Below, one piece after another: positions 46,133-56,641 of a stretch of 64,000 bases of DNA. Origin of the DNA: Anaerolineales bacterium (lineage in GTDB: Bacteria; Chloroflexota; Anaerolineae; Anaerolineales; UBA11579); assembly GCA_025808555.1 (NCBI GenBank), contig CP075526.1:62001-126000 (forward strand), written 5' to 3'. The position numbers and the translations under genes were made by a program. Position 1 is the stretch's first letter. Every line of letters starts with the position of its first letter. The notes below the pieces were generated by a model. It saw only the letters and a program-made list of their open reading frames with translations, made no database searches and had not been told where the DNA came from.

Positions 46133-46308
46133 CAGATCTTCTTGACGCGCGTGACGATGCGGTTAAGCACCTCGCGCGTGGCTTCGTCCTTGGTGACGTG
46201 GCTGCCCGGACGCTTGGGCGCAGGGGCCACCTTTAGCTTCGTCAGGTCGTACTCTTCACCGTAGGTCACGATGAACGGCATGACCTTCTTCTGTTTTTGC
46301 TCAAGCAT
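46132..46308 (-). CDS. Unknown 58-residue protein in the dcw cluster
   Basis: Starts MLEQKQKKVMPFIVTYG, continues EEYDLTKLKVAPAPKRPGS and ends in a basic helix (KDEATREVLNRIVTRVKKI). ATG 46308 overlaps the murC stop by 8 bp and has AGGAG 7 bp upstream; the stop overlaps the murB start. Composition is charged, with no membrane helix. Tight packing and a good ribosome-binding site argue that it is real. I recognise no family. Confidence 0.75.
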   Translation of the reverse strand: MLEQKQKKVMPFIVTYGEEYDLTKLKVAPAPKRPGSHVTKDEATREVLNRIVTRVKKI

Positions 46309-47680
46309 GTTTGCTCTCCTTGTCTTGCAAGCCGGCGAACACATCGGCGCTCAGTTGAATGGCGTCACCCGCGCTCATCACCACCAGCACATCGCCGGCA
46401 GTCAACTCAGCCAGCAAGGCTTGCTGGGTCTGCGCAAACGTGGGAGTGAACGCGGCGCGGGGGATTTGTGCTACGAGCTTCTCCAGCGAAAAATCGGCCG
46501 GGCGCTGCTCACGGGCGGCGTATACGTCAAGCACCAGCACGCGGTCAGCGTCGCCGAAGGCGCTGGCGTAGTCGGCAGCCAAGGTCTGCGTGCGGCTATA
46601 GGTGTGCGGCTGCCACACGGCCAGGATGCGGCGGCCAGCGTAGCGGGCGCGGGCGGCGGCCAGCGTGGTGCGGATCTCGCTGGGATGGTGGGCATAGTCA
46701 TCTACGACGGTGACGCCAGCCACATCACCGCGCACTTCAAAGCGGCGGCTGGTGCCGCGGAAATCAGCCAGGGCCAGGGCAGCCTCGCCCATGTTGAGGC
46801 CGAGCTTGTGGGCTACGGCCAGCGCGCCGAGCGCGTTGAGGGCGTTGTGCAGGCCAGGCACCTGCATCTGCACGCGGGCCAGCTCCTGCCCGTCATGCAG
46901 GGCTGCAAAGTTGTAGCCAGCCCCATCGGTGGAAAGTATTTCCATACGATAGTCCGCCCTTTCGTGGCTATGCGCATAGCGGCTGGTTTTGTGGCCGCGC
47001 TCGGCGGCGTAGGCCAGCAAGGCAGCTGCGCCTGCATCGTCGGCGCAGGCGATCAGCTCGCCGTCGGGCTGCAGGCGGTCAACAAAGCGCTCAAAGGCGG
47101 CCTGGAAATCCGCAGGAGTGGCAAACATATCCGGATGGTCGTGCTCGACATTGGTCACCAGCGCATAGCGCGGGCGCAGGCCGAGGAACATGTAGTCGTA
47201 TTCATCGGCCTCGATCACGAACAGCCGCCCACCGCCGGCGGCGGCATTGGCGCCGAGATTGGCGGCCAGGCTGCCGATGATGTAGCCGGGCCGCTGATTG
47301 AGGGCGGTGAGCAGCCAGGCCAGCATGGCGGTGGTGGTGGTCTTGCCGTGCGAGCCCGCCACGGCGATCACCTGCTGATCAGCCAGTAAATGCTCCAGGA
47401 ACTCGGAGCGCTTGTAGACGGGAATGCCTTTGGCACGGGCGGCCTGCACTTCGACGTTGTCCTCGCCCACGGCGGAAGAGCGCACTACGCGGGTTGCGCC
47501 GTTGATGTTGGCGGCGGCGTGGCCGATGCTGACCTTGACGCCCGCCTGGCTGAGCAGCTCACCCAGCGGCGAAGCCTCGCGGTCAGAGCCGCTGATGTGC
47601 TCGCCACGCTCAAGCAGCACGCGCGCAATGGCAGACAAGCCGGTGCCGCCGATCCCGATGAAGTGCGTGCTCTGGCTCAT
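46301..47680 (-). CDS. murC: UDP-N-acetylmuramate-L-alanine ligase
   Basis: A 459-residue Mur ligase adding L-Ala to UDP-MurNAc. Seen: HFIGIGGTGLSAIARVLLERGEHISGSD, AVAGSHGKTTTTAMLAWLL (ATP P-loop), VIEADEYDYMFLGLRPRYALVTNVEHDHPD, DDYAHHPSEIRTTL and WQPHTYSRTQ. All MurC hallmarks are present. ATG 47680 overlaps the cvpA-like stop by 4 bp. Confidence 0.98.
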   Translation of the reverse strand: MSQSTHFIGIGGTGLSAIARVLLERGEHISGSDREASPLGELLSQAGVKVSIGHAAANINGATRVVRSSAVGEDNVEVQAARAKGIPVYKRSEFLEHLLADQQVIAVAGSHGKTTTTAMLAWLLTALNQRPGYIIGSLAANLGANAAAGGGRLFVIEADEYDYMFLGLRPRYALVTNVEHDHPDMFATPADFQAAFERFVDRLQPDGELIACADDAGAAALLAYAAERGHKTSRYAHSHERADYRMEILSTDGAGYNFAALHDGQELARVQMQVPGLHNALNALGALAVAHKLGLNMGEAALALADFRGTSRRFEVRGDVAGVTVVDDYAHHPSEIRTTLAAARARYAGRRILAVWQPHTYSRTQTLAADYASAFGDADRVLVLDVYAAREQRPADFSLEKLVAQIPRAAFTPTFAQTQQALLAELTAGDVLVVMSAGDAIQLSADVFAGLQDKESKHA

Positions 47681-48174
47681 ACGAACACCAACAAGATCAG
47701 CAAAATACCGATCAACACAGCCACATAGGCCCACTGCCCCACCAGCCAAACCGGGATGCTGTACTCGAGCCACTGGGCCAGCTCGGGGCCGGCGGGGGTG
47801 ACGAACGGAAACGGATAGTTGTACTTGTTCAGATAAAAGAGCAAGGTCGTTACCAGGAAATAGCCGTTGGCGGCGCCCAGCACCAAACCGAAGATCTTGT
47901 TGCGCCAGTGGCTTTTTATGAGCGCATCTGAGATCTGCTGAATGCGCTGGCCTTGATAACCGATCACGGCGCAGAAAGTGACAATGCCGCCGCGCACCAG
48001 GAATTGCAGGTCATCCGGGCCGGAGAACGGGAAATATTGTTCGATCACCACGATCGCAAATACGGCCGCCACGATCGAGATCGTGACCAGCACTTCCTTC
48101 TTGACGCCGCGCGTGCCGCCCACAATGGCAAACATGACGACGAGCATCCACAACAGCGCACTGAACGAGATCAC
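47677..48174 (-). CDS. CvpA-like membrane protein
   Basis: A 165-residue protein with about four membrane helices (about 5-20, 28-45, 60-78, 95-113, and a C-terminal one at 145-165). The pattern of GTRGVKKEVLVTISI near the start and the KSHWRNKIFGLVLGAANGYFLV region recalls CvpA/colicin V production family proteins. Its place between murG and murC is not part of the standard cluster. GTG start at 48174 overlaps the murG stop (GTGA). Role unknown. Confidence 0.65.
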   Translation of the reverse strand: MISFSALLWMLVVMFAIVGGTRGVKKEVLVTISIVAAVFAIVVIEQYFPFSGPDDLQFLVRGGIVTFCAVIGYQGQRIQQISDALIKSHWRNKIFGLVLGAANGYFLVTTLLFYLNKYNYPFPFVTPAGPELAQWLEYSIPVWLVGQWAYVAVLIGILLILLVFV

Positions 48175-49283
48175 GCCTGGGCCTCCCGCCCTGCGCCCAA
48201 CTGGCGCAGCAGGCCGGCCAGGCGGGCGGCCGCATCCGGCATGGCCAAGGCGGCCATGGCGCTGCGCATGTCGGCCAGGCGCGGCTTGTCGGCCAGCAGG
48301 CCGCGCACAGTGGCGGCCAGCTCGGCGCCCATGCGCTCATCGGGCAGCACCATAGCTGCGCCGCGTTGCGATAGCAAGGCGGCGTTGTCGTGCTGGATGT
48401 GCTGCTTGAACGGGATCGGCACGAGCACAGCCGGCAGCTGGAACAGCGGCAGCTCGCCAAAGGTGGAGGCGCCGGCGCGGCACACGGCCAGGTCCGCCGC
48501 GGCGAAGGCCGCGCCCATGTCCTCGTGCAAATACGGGAACGCACGATAGCGGGCCGCCTGGGCGGGCGGCAACTGCGCCTGGGCGTCGTTGACTTCGTCC
48601 CAGTTGGCTTCGCCACTGATATGGATCACTTGCATATCTTGCAATAAGTCCGGCAATGCCGCCACCGCAGCGCGGTTAATGTTTTGTGCGCCCTTGCTGC
48701 CGCCAAAGATCAGCAGCACAGGCACGTCCGCGCTCAAGCCGAAGTGGCGCAGCGCCTCGGTGCGGCGGGCGGGCTGCGCCCAGGCGGCCAGCTCGGCGCG
48801 CACCGGGTAACCGGTGACCTGCACGCGGGCCGGGCGGTCAAAGTATTGGCCCACCTCGCTGGCCACGGTGGCGATCACATCGGCGAAGCGGGCAATAAAG
48901 CGCAGGGTGAAACCTGGGCGCGCATCCGGCACGAAGGCCAGCGTGGGTACGCGGCGGCCAGCCATGGCGATGGGCGCGGCGACGAAGCCGCCGGTAAAGA
49001 AGAGCGCATCGGGCTTAAAGCGCGCCAGGATGCGGCGAGCCGCCAGCCAGCCGCGTAGCAACTGCCACAGGTTGCGCGGCAGCTGGGCAAGACCCACGCC
49101 ATGCAGGCCGGCGGCGGGCAGCGTGGTGAAGGTCAGCCCGGCGCGAGTCACCAGCTGCTCCTCCATGCCGCCTTGGCCGCCCACCCACAGCAGCTCAAGG
49201 TCAGTTGCGCCCAATTCTTGAAGCGCGGCGAGCGCGGGATAGACCCCACCCCCGCTCGCCCCGGCGGCCACGAGTAGTCGCAT
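48171..49283 (-). CDS. murG: UDP-GlcNAc:lipid I transferase MurG
   Basis: A 370-residue GT-B glycosyltransferase making lipid II at the inner face of the membrane. Seen: AGASGGGVYPALAALQEL, FFTGGFVAAPIAMAGRR, RVQVTGYPVRAEL, LLIFGGSKGAQNINRAAV, FPYLHEDMGAAFAAADLAVCRAGASTFGEL, VLVPIPFKQHIQHDNAALL. The N-terminal loop usually reads GGTGGH; here the His is Gly. ATG 49283 overlaps the 3' end of ftsW by 83 bp; a TTG at 49286 is also possible. Confidence 0.95.
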   Translation of the reverse strand: MRLLVAAGASGGGVYPALAALQELGATDLELLWVGGQGGMEEQLVTRAGLTFTTLPAAGLHGVGLAQLPRNLWQLLRGWLAARRILARFKPDALFFTGGFVAAPIAMAGRRVPTLAFVPDARPGFTLRFIARFADVIATVASEVGQYFDRPARVQVTGYPVRAELAAWAQPARRTEALRHFGLSADVPVLLIFGGSKGAQNINRAAVAALPDLLQDMQVIHISGEANWDEVNDAQAQLPPAQAARYRAFPYLHEDMGAAFAAADLAVCRAGASTFGELPLFQLPAVLVPIPFKQHIQHDNAALLSQRGAAMVLPDERMGAELAATVRGLLADKPRLADMRSAMAALAMPDAAARLAGLLRQLGAGREAQA

Positions 49284-50495
49284 CAATGATCCTTTCTTCT
49301 TTCTGGCTCTTCGCGCTTGATGTGCGCGAAACGCTCATTACAACGCCCAGTGCGCCCAGCACAGAGACCAGGCTGGAGCCGCCGAAACTGATCAGCGGCA
49401 ACGCATTGCCGGCAAACGGCAGCAGACCCACCATCACGCCCATGTTGATGAAGGCTTCCATGGTGATCCAGACGGTGATGCCGCCGGCGATCAGCGCACC
49501 CAGCATGTCTGGGGCGCGGTGGGCAATGACCATGCCGCGCCATAGCACTACGCCATACAAGAGCGCCAGGATGGCACAACCCACCAGGCCGAGTTCTTCG
49601 CCCACGACGGCAAAGATACTGTCGGTGGGCGGCACGGGCAGGCCGGTGAGCTTGGTGTCGGCCAGGCCAATGCCCACGCCGAACCAGCCACCCTTCACAA
49701 ACGCTTCGAATGAGCGCAGCACGTGACTGTTGGCCTGGGTGGGGTCCTGCAAACTATCCAGGTAGCTGCTGATACGCACCTGGCTGGTAGTGCTGACGCT
49801 GACGAACAAGCTGGCCAGCACACTGGCGCCGGCCAACATGAAGATGATCTGCTTGATGCTGCCGCCGGCGAGGAAGAACATCATGCCGCCCAGCACCACC
49901 ATGGTGGCGGCGGCGCTGAAGTCAGGCTGCAGCAGAATGAGGCCGGCCATCAGGCCCACGATGGCGCCCAGCGGCACAATGCCGCGGCCGACATGGGCCA
50001 GCTGCTCACGTTTGGAGCTGAGCCAGACCGAGAGATACAGGATCGTCGCCACCTTGGCCACTTCACCAGGCATATACGAACCGCCACTGAGGGCGCGGGC
50101 CGAACCGAAGCGGACTTCGTTCACCACCAGCACGACCAGCAGGCTGATGATGGTGCCGGCGATGAGAGGGATGGCATATTTGCGCCAGAAGCGATAGTCA
50201 ATGAAATAGGCTGCCAGCCCGCCCACCAGACCGATGGTCATGGTGACCATTTGGCGGCGGAACATGAAGGTGGGGTCATCGTATTCACTCAGCGAGAAGT
50301 CCCAACTGGCGGAGTAGACCATCAGCAGGCCGAAGACGACCAAGGCGAAGATGGCCAGGGCCATGGGGACATCAAAGTTGAGCTCCAACTGCGGCCACAG
50401 GCTGGCGCCCTTGCGGCGGCCGCGGCGGCGGGAACGCCGCTCGGGCTGCTCGAAGGCTTCGGGCGTGGCTTCAAACTGGTCAAAGGTTTCTTCGC

Positions 50496-50499
<4 letters not shown>
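49201..50499 (-). CDS. ftsW: FtsW, septal peptidoglycan polymerase
   Basis: A 432-residue SEDS-family membrane protein with about ten helices. Seen: VFGLLMVYSASWDFSLSEYDD, ALSGGSYMPGEVAKVATILYLSVWL (the conserved R/QPSEF-like region, here MPGEVAK), LLQPDFSAAATMVVLGGMMFFLAGG with the catalytic aspartate, and GNALPLISFGGSSLVSVLGALGVVMSV. The basic N-terminal tail (RRSRRRGRRKG) and C-terminal tail are cytoplasmic. The start overlaps the murD stop (ATGA). Confidence 0.96.
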
Positions 50500-51866
<1,367 letters not shown>

Positions 51867-51869
51867 GCG

Positions 51870-52859
51870 CTACAACACCGCCAAGGCCACGCCCACCATG
51901 GCGAACAACAGGCCCATCAACCAGAAGCGCTGCACGATCTGGGTTTCGCTCCAGCCGGAAAGCTCGAAATGCAAATGCAGCGGGGTCATTTTGAAGACGC
52001 GCCGCCCGCCGGTGAGCTTGAAGAAGCCGACCTGCAAAATAACGCTGAGGATCTCGCTGACGGGGATGACCGCGATCAGCGGCAGCAGGATCCACTGGCC
52101 GGTCATCAAGGCCACCACGCCCAGGCAAGCGCCCAGCGCCATAGCGCCGGTATCGCCCATGATGAGCTGGGCGGGGTGCACGTTGAACCACAGGAAGCCG
52201 AACAGTGCGCCCACCAGCGTGAAGCAGAACTGCGCCAGAAAGGTCTGGCCCTGCAGCAAGGCAATGCAACCAAAGGTGGCGAAGGCGGTGGCGCTGATCA
52301 AGCCCGCCATGCCGTCCAAGCCATCGGTAAAGTTGACCGCGTTGGCCGCCCCCACAATAATGAATACCGCCACCGGGTAGAAGAACAAGCCAAGGTCAAA
52401 CTCAACACTGGCACCGGGCAGGTACATATCTGGCACGTGGAGCAGTTCACGCAGTGCAATCGCCAGAGCGGTTGCCAGCACCACCTGCAGCAGCAGCTTG
52501 TTGCGGGCGCGCATGCCCTCACCGATTCTCCGCTGCAGCTTACGAATGTCATCAAGGCTGCCCAGGGCGGCAAACGCGATCATGGCGCCCATCGGCACCA
52601 ACACCGAGAGCCCCACCCCGCTCAGCCCGATCAGCGAGACGGCGTTGAGCAGTACGGTCACCAGCAGCACGGGCAGAATGAACATCACGCCGCCCATGGT
52701 GGGCGTGCCCACTTTGACGATGTGGCGTTGGGGTGCCTCGACGCGGATGCTATCGCCCACTTCCAGGCGACGCAAAATACGGATGAGCGGGCCGCCCCAG
52801 ATGACAGTGAGAATGAAACTCACCCCGGCCAGCACCAATGCGGTGGCGCTACCGTTCAT
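51870..52859 (-). CDS. mraY: Phospho-N-acetylmuramoyl-pentapeptide transferase
   Basis: A 329-residue integral membrane enzyme making lipid I. Seen: GTPTMGGVMFIL, FAALGSLDDIRKL (catalytic aspartates DD), ANAVNFTDGLDGMAGL, LWFNVHPAQLIMGDTGAMALGA and FKMTPLHLHFELSGWSETQIVQRFW (the MraY-specific HHHFE-type motif, here LHLHFE). ATG 52859 overlaps the murF 3' end by 11 bp. Confidence 0.97.
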   Translation of the reverse strand: MNGSATALVLAGVSFILTVIWGGPLIRILRRLEVGDSIRVEAPQRHIVKVGTPTMGGVMFILPVLLVTVLLNAVSLIGLSGVGLSVLVPMGAMIAFAALGSLDDIRKLQRRIGEGMRARNKLLLQVVLATALAIALRELLHVPDMYLPGASVEFDLGLFFYPVAVFIIVGAANAVNFTDGLDGMAGLISATAFATFGCIALLQGQTFLAQFCFTLVGALFGFLWFNVHPAQLIMGDTGAMALGACLGVVALMTGQWILLPLIAVIPVSEILSVILQVGFFKLTGGRRVFKMTPLHLHFELSGWSETQIVQRFWLMGLLFAMVGVALAVL

Positions 52860-54285
52860 TACGTTCCTCCAGATCCGGCACGATCCTGTCCATGTGCACG
52901 CCGCGCGAGCCCTTGACCAAGACCACGTCGCCGGCGCCCAAGGCACTCTTGAGATAAGCCAGCGCGCCTTCGGTGTCCTCAAATTCGTTGATGGCGGTGG
53001 CTTGCAAGCCAGCCGCGCGGGCAGTCTCGGCAATGGTGTGGGCACGCGGGCCGACGGTGACCAGCAGGTCGGCCACGCGGGCGGCCAGGTTGCCCACCAC
53101 GCGGTGGCCCTGCTCCTCATATTGGCCGAGCTCTAGCATATCCCCCAGCACGGCCACCTTGCGGCCCTCGAGTTCGCTGAGCAGATTGAGCGCCGCCACG
53201 GTCGATTCAGGCGAGGCGTTATAGGTGTCATCGAGTAGCAACGAGCCGTTGCGGCCGGGCACGGCCATCAGGCGCAGCTGGGCGTTGCCCATGCGCAGCC
53301 CGCTGAGGATAGCGCCCCAGTCCATGCCTTCGATCACGCCCACGGCGGCAGCGCGCAGCGCGGTGTGCACTGAATGGCGGCCGATGAGCGGAATGCGCAC
53401 GTGCAGAGTTTCATTCTGATAGTGAAGGCGGAAACGCACGCCGTCCAGCCCCAGGCCTTCGACCTCATCCGCCCACAGGTCGGCGGCGGGGTCGAGCCCG
53501 TAGAAGAAGACCCGCGCTTTGGTCTCCTGCGCCATGCGCTTCACGAAGGGATCGTCATAGTTGAGGATGGCGACGCCATCGCTGCTCAGGTTTTGCACCA
53601 GCTCAGCCTTGCCCTGGTAGATGGCTTCCTGCGAACCGGCCCGCGAGGCGTGCACCGTGCCAATGTTGGTGACCACGCCGATCTCGGGCACGGCAATATC
53701 GGCCAACAGGGCAATCTCGCCAATCACGTAGAAGCCCATCTCCAGCACGGCGCGCTCGGTATCGGGCGTGATGCTGAGCACGCTGAGCGGCAGGCCGATC
53801 TCGTTGTTGTAATTGCCAGCCGACTTGAAGGTGCGATAGCGCTGGCCCAATACATCGGCGGTCAGTTCTTTGGTGGTTGTCTTGCCCACGCTGCCGGTGA
53901 TGCCGATCACGCGCAGGCTGGTGAGCTTGCGGCGCCAGAAGCGGGCCGCCTGCTGCAGCGCCTGCAGGCAATCCCCCACCACGATGCACACAGGCTGGCC
54001 GGGTGCAAGATCGGCGGCGGGCGGCTGCTTGCCGCGCAGGTCCAGCGCGGCAACACCGTCCAGCGGGCGCTCAACCAGGGCGGCCACCGCGCCGTTGGCG
54101 AAGGCGGCTTGCACATAATCGTGCCCGTCCACATGCTCGCCGCGCAGGGCAACGAACAGGCTGCCCGCCTTGGCCTCACGCGAGTCGTGGACGGCCCCGC
54201 TGAGCGCGATCTGCTCGGCGGCCGCCGGGCGCTCGCCGCTCAAGGCTTCGATGATGTCTGCCAGGGTCAATGTTTCCGCGCTCAT
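52849..54285 (-). CDS. murF: UDP-MurNAc-tripeptide D-Ala-D-Ala ligase
   Basis: A 478-residue Mur ligase adding D-Ala-D-Ala. Seen: AVHDSREAKAGSLFVAL, VIGITGSVGKTTTKELTADVL (P-loop), NNEIGLPLSVL, LEMGFYVIGEI, VTNIGTVHASRAGSQEAIYQGKAEL, LLDDTYNASPESTVAALNLL and KGSRGVHMDRIV. These are MurF rather than MurE marks. Start 54285 overlaps the ftsI stop by 4 bp, leaving no room for murE. Confidence 0.96.
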   Translation of the reverse strand: MSAETLTLADIIEALSGERPAAAEQIALSGAVHDSREAKAGSLFVALRGEHVDGHDYVQAAFANGAVAALVERPLDGVAALDLRGKQPPAADLAPGQPVCIVVGDCLQALQQAARFWRRKLTSLRVIGITGSVGKTTTKELTADVLGQRYRTFKSAGNYNNEIGLPLSVLSITPDTERAVLEMGFYVIGEIALLADIAVPEIGVVTNIGTVHASRAGSQEAIYQGKAELVQNLSSDGVAILNYDDPFVKRMAQETKARVFFYGLDPAADLWADEVEGLGLDGVRFRLHYQNETLHVRIPLIGRHSVHTALRAAAVGVIEGMDWGAILSGLRMGNAQLRLMAVPGRNGSLLLDDTYNASPESTVAALNLLSELEGRKVAVLGDMLELGQYEEQGHRVVGNLAARVADLLVTVGPRAHTIAETARAAGLQATAINEFEDTEGALAYLKSALGAGDVVLVKGSRGVHMDRIVPDLEERNER

Positions 54286-56066
54286 TGCTCGCTCCCCTGC
54301 CCCGAATTGGTGACCGCGCCGGCCATCTGATAGTTGGGCGGGATGCCCTGCAGCACCACCAGGCGCTCGACAATATCGGCAAACAACGGCGAAGCCACTT
54401 CGGACGCCCAAGTGGAAGTCACCGGGCGCTCCAGCCACACGAAGACAATAAAGCGCGGGTTCTCGACCGGGCCCCAACCAATGAACGAGGTGTTGGTCTG
54501 GTTCTCCTCGTAGCCGGTGGGCACCGGGATCTGTGCCGTGCCGGTCTTGCCGGCCAGACGGTAACCGGACACCAGGGCCAGTGAGCTTTCGCCCTCCAGC
54601 GATTGAGCCAGCATTTCAGTCATGGTGCGTGCCGTCTCGGCTGAGATGGGCTGGCCGGCGTACTGGGTGGATACGTTGTATTGCGAACCGTCTTGGATGA
54701 CCGCCTTCACAATATGCGGAATGACCATCTGGCCGTCGTTCACGAAGGCCGAAACGGACATGACCATTTGGATGGGCGTGACGGCAATGCCCTGGCCAAA
54801 GGTGTTGGCGCCCAGGTCTGCCAGGTACCAGTTGGGGTCACCGGGGCGCTTCACCGTGCCGCTTTGCTCACCGGCCAGGTCAACCCCGGTCGGGTGGCCA
54901 AAGCCGAAGCGATCCACATATTCGTAGAACTTTTCCTGGCCCAGCTTGTCGCCCATCCAGGCGAGACACACGTTGAGCGAATGCTGCATGCAACCTTGCA
55001 CAGTCTGCAAACCCCAGGCGCGGTTGTTCCAGTTGCGGATGGTGATGCCGCCGATGGTGAACACGCCGCGGTCTTCAAACTCCGTTTCGGGGGTTACGAC
55101 ACCCTGGTCCAGCGCGGCAGCGGCGGTGATAACTTTGAAGATCGAGCCGGGCTCGTAGATCTCGCCCACGGCGCGGTTGTATGGCACTTCGTTGGTGTAG
55201 ATGTCGCCGTAATTCTGGAACTCGTTCAGGTCCATGCGCGGCGTGCTGGCCATGGCCAGCAATTCACCGGTCTTGGGATCCATCACGATGGCGGTGCCCG
55301 ACTCGGCGCCGGTCTGGGCAATGTGGGCATCCAGCATGTCTTCGACCATGGCCTGGATCTCGCGGTCGATGGTCAGCACCAGGCTGGCGCCCGCCGGCAC
55401 CTCTGGGCGGGCCTGCACCTGGGTAGGCGCTACCGGGATCCAAATGCTCTCCGGCTCGCCGGCCAGCAGGCTTTGGTACTGCTGCTCCACGCCGAAGTAG
55501 CCCAGGCTCTCGCGGTTGACGAAGCCCAGCAGGTTCGAAGCCAGGTCGCGCTCCGGGTAACTGCGGGCCAGTTGCGCTTCGCAGCGCAGGGCGTACAGTG
55601 CCGGATCATTGGAGCAGCGCGTGCTGTCCATCGGCTCGGCTTCGCGGGTGACATCGTAGCTCTTGAGCAGGTTGATCTTCTCAGGCAGCACATAACTGGC
55701 CAGTACGACATACACGGAGGTGGGCGAGGCGGGAATGCTGGCGCGTTCCAGCACCGTGTTGTAGTCGGCGCCCACCAGGGCGCTGAGCGCCAGGGCGATG
55801 GCGTGCGGATCACGCACGGAGGCCAGGTCTACGCCGATCTCGTACACGGTGCGGTTGCCGGCCAGGATGTTGCCGTTGCGATCATAGATGATGCCGCGCG
55901 GTGGCTGGATGATGCCGCGCTCGCGGCTGTAGAACTCACTCTGGCGCAGGAAGACCTCAGCCTGCGGGCTGGTTTGGATGCTGAAGGTCTTGTAGAGGAT
56001 CAGTACGCCGAAGATGGCAAAGAAGCCAGCCATCAGCAAATAGCGCCACATGTGCTCGCGCGGCAT
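54282..56066 (-). CDS. ftsI: Division transpeptidase FtsI/PBP (class B)
   Basis: A 594-residue class B penicillin-binding protein. N-terminal membrane helix (about 7-26, MWRYLLMAGFFAIFGVLIL), the dimerisation domain (RGIIYDRNGNILAGN), and the transpeptidase domain with SxxK in EPGSIFKVITAAA near 306, SxN in QHSLN and KTGTAQ near 503. There is no C-terminal PASTA domain. It crosslinks septal peptidoglycan with FtsW. Confidence 0.95.
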   Translation of the reverse strand: MPREHMWRYLLMAGFFAIFGVLILYKTFSIQTSPQAEVFLRQSEFYSRERGIIQPPRGIIYDRNGNILAGNRTVYEIGVDLASVRDPHAIALALSALVGADYNTVLERASIPASPTSVYVVLASYVLPEKINLLKSYDVTREAEPMDSTRCSNDPALYALRCEAQLARSYPERDLASNLLGFVNRESLGYFGVEQQYQSLLAGEPESIWIPVAPTQVQARPEVPAGASLVLTIDREIQAMVEDMLDAHIAQTGAESGTAIVMDPKTGELLAMASTPRMDLNEFQNYGDIYTNEVPYNRAVGEIYEPGSIFKVITAAAALDQGVVTPETEFEDRGVFTIGGITIRNWNNRAWGLQTVQGCMQHSLNVCLAWMGDKLGQEKFYEYVDRFGFGHPTGVDLAGEQSGTVKRPGDPNWYLADLGANTFGQGIAVTPIQMVMSVSAFVNDGQMVIPHIVKAVIQDGSQYNVSTQYAGQPISAETARTMTEMLAQSLEGESSLALVSGYRLAGKTGTAQIPVPTGYEENQTNTSFIGWGPVENPRFIVFVWLERPVTSTWASEVASPLFADIVERLVVLQGIPPNYQMAGAVTNSGQGSEQ

Positions 56067-56068
56067 GG

Positions 56069-56542
56069 CTAGTAGCCCCCCAGCAGGCCGAAGCCGTACT
56101 CATCGAAGAGCTTGCCGACCCAATCCAACAGCGACTCGGTATAGGCCTCGGGCAGGCGCGGCACGCCGGCGAACTGGCCGCCGGAACGCGGGGCCAGTTG
56201 CAGGCTGGCGCGGCCGCGGTAGCCTTCCACCGTGAGGTAGGTGACGGCGCCCGGCTGCACCGGGGCGAAGCCGCTCTGCTGGGCACGTGCCTGCATGGCT
56301 TCGTTGGAGGTCAGCGAGGCGAGCTGGCTCTCCATGTTCTCGATCTGCTGCTGCAGGCGAATGCGCTCGTTCTGCAGGCTCTGCACGTGGCGGCCAATGG
56401 TGGAGGCGCGGGCCGTGACGTTTAAATACAAACCGGCCAGTAGCGCCAGAGCCGCTACGGCCGCTGCAAAGAAGCCTATCATTTGCATTTGGCGCCGCCA
56501 GGGGGTCTGGCTGTGCGCTTGTATATAGCTTTTGTTTCGCAT
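56069..56542 (-). CDS. FtsL-like division protein
   Basis: A 157-residue bitopic protein between rsmH and ftsI, the position of ftsL. One membrane helix (about 22-42, MIGFFAAAVAALALLAGLYL), then a coiled coil (about 45-85: IGRHVQSLQNERIRLQQQIENMESQLASL) and a C-terminal extension longer than in typical FtsL (about 100-157). FtsL-type proteins join FtsQ and FtsB. The call is from position and architecture; similarity to named families is low. ATG 56542 lacks a clear ribosome-binding site. Confidence 0.78.
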   Translation of the reverse strand: MRNKSYIQAHSQTPWRRQMQMIGFFAAAVAALALLAGLYLNVTARASTIGRHVQSLQNERIRLQQQIENMESQLASLTSNEAMQARAQQSGFAPVQPGAVTYLTVEGYRGRASLQLAPRSGGQFAGVPRLPEAYTESLLDWVGKLFDEYGFGLLGGY

Positions 56543-56641
56543 GTTTGCGGCTGCCTCCTGCCTTGGCGGTGCCGCAGTTCCTGCGGTATCGCCATGCTTG
56601 CAAAACGGTGCAAAGCCTGTGCCTAATGGCACCTTGTTTCC

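Noticed and set aside
54681-56072. 463-codon open frame opposite ftsI
   Set aside because: Antisense shadow with no signal, motif or start context.
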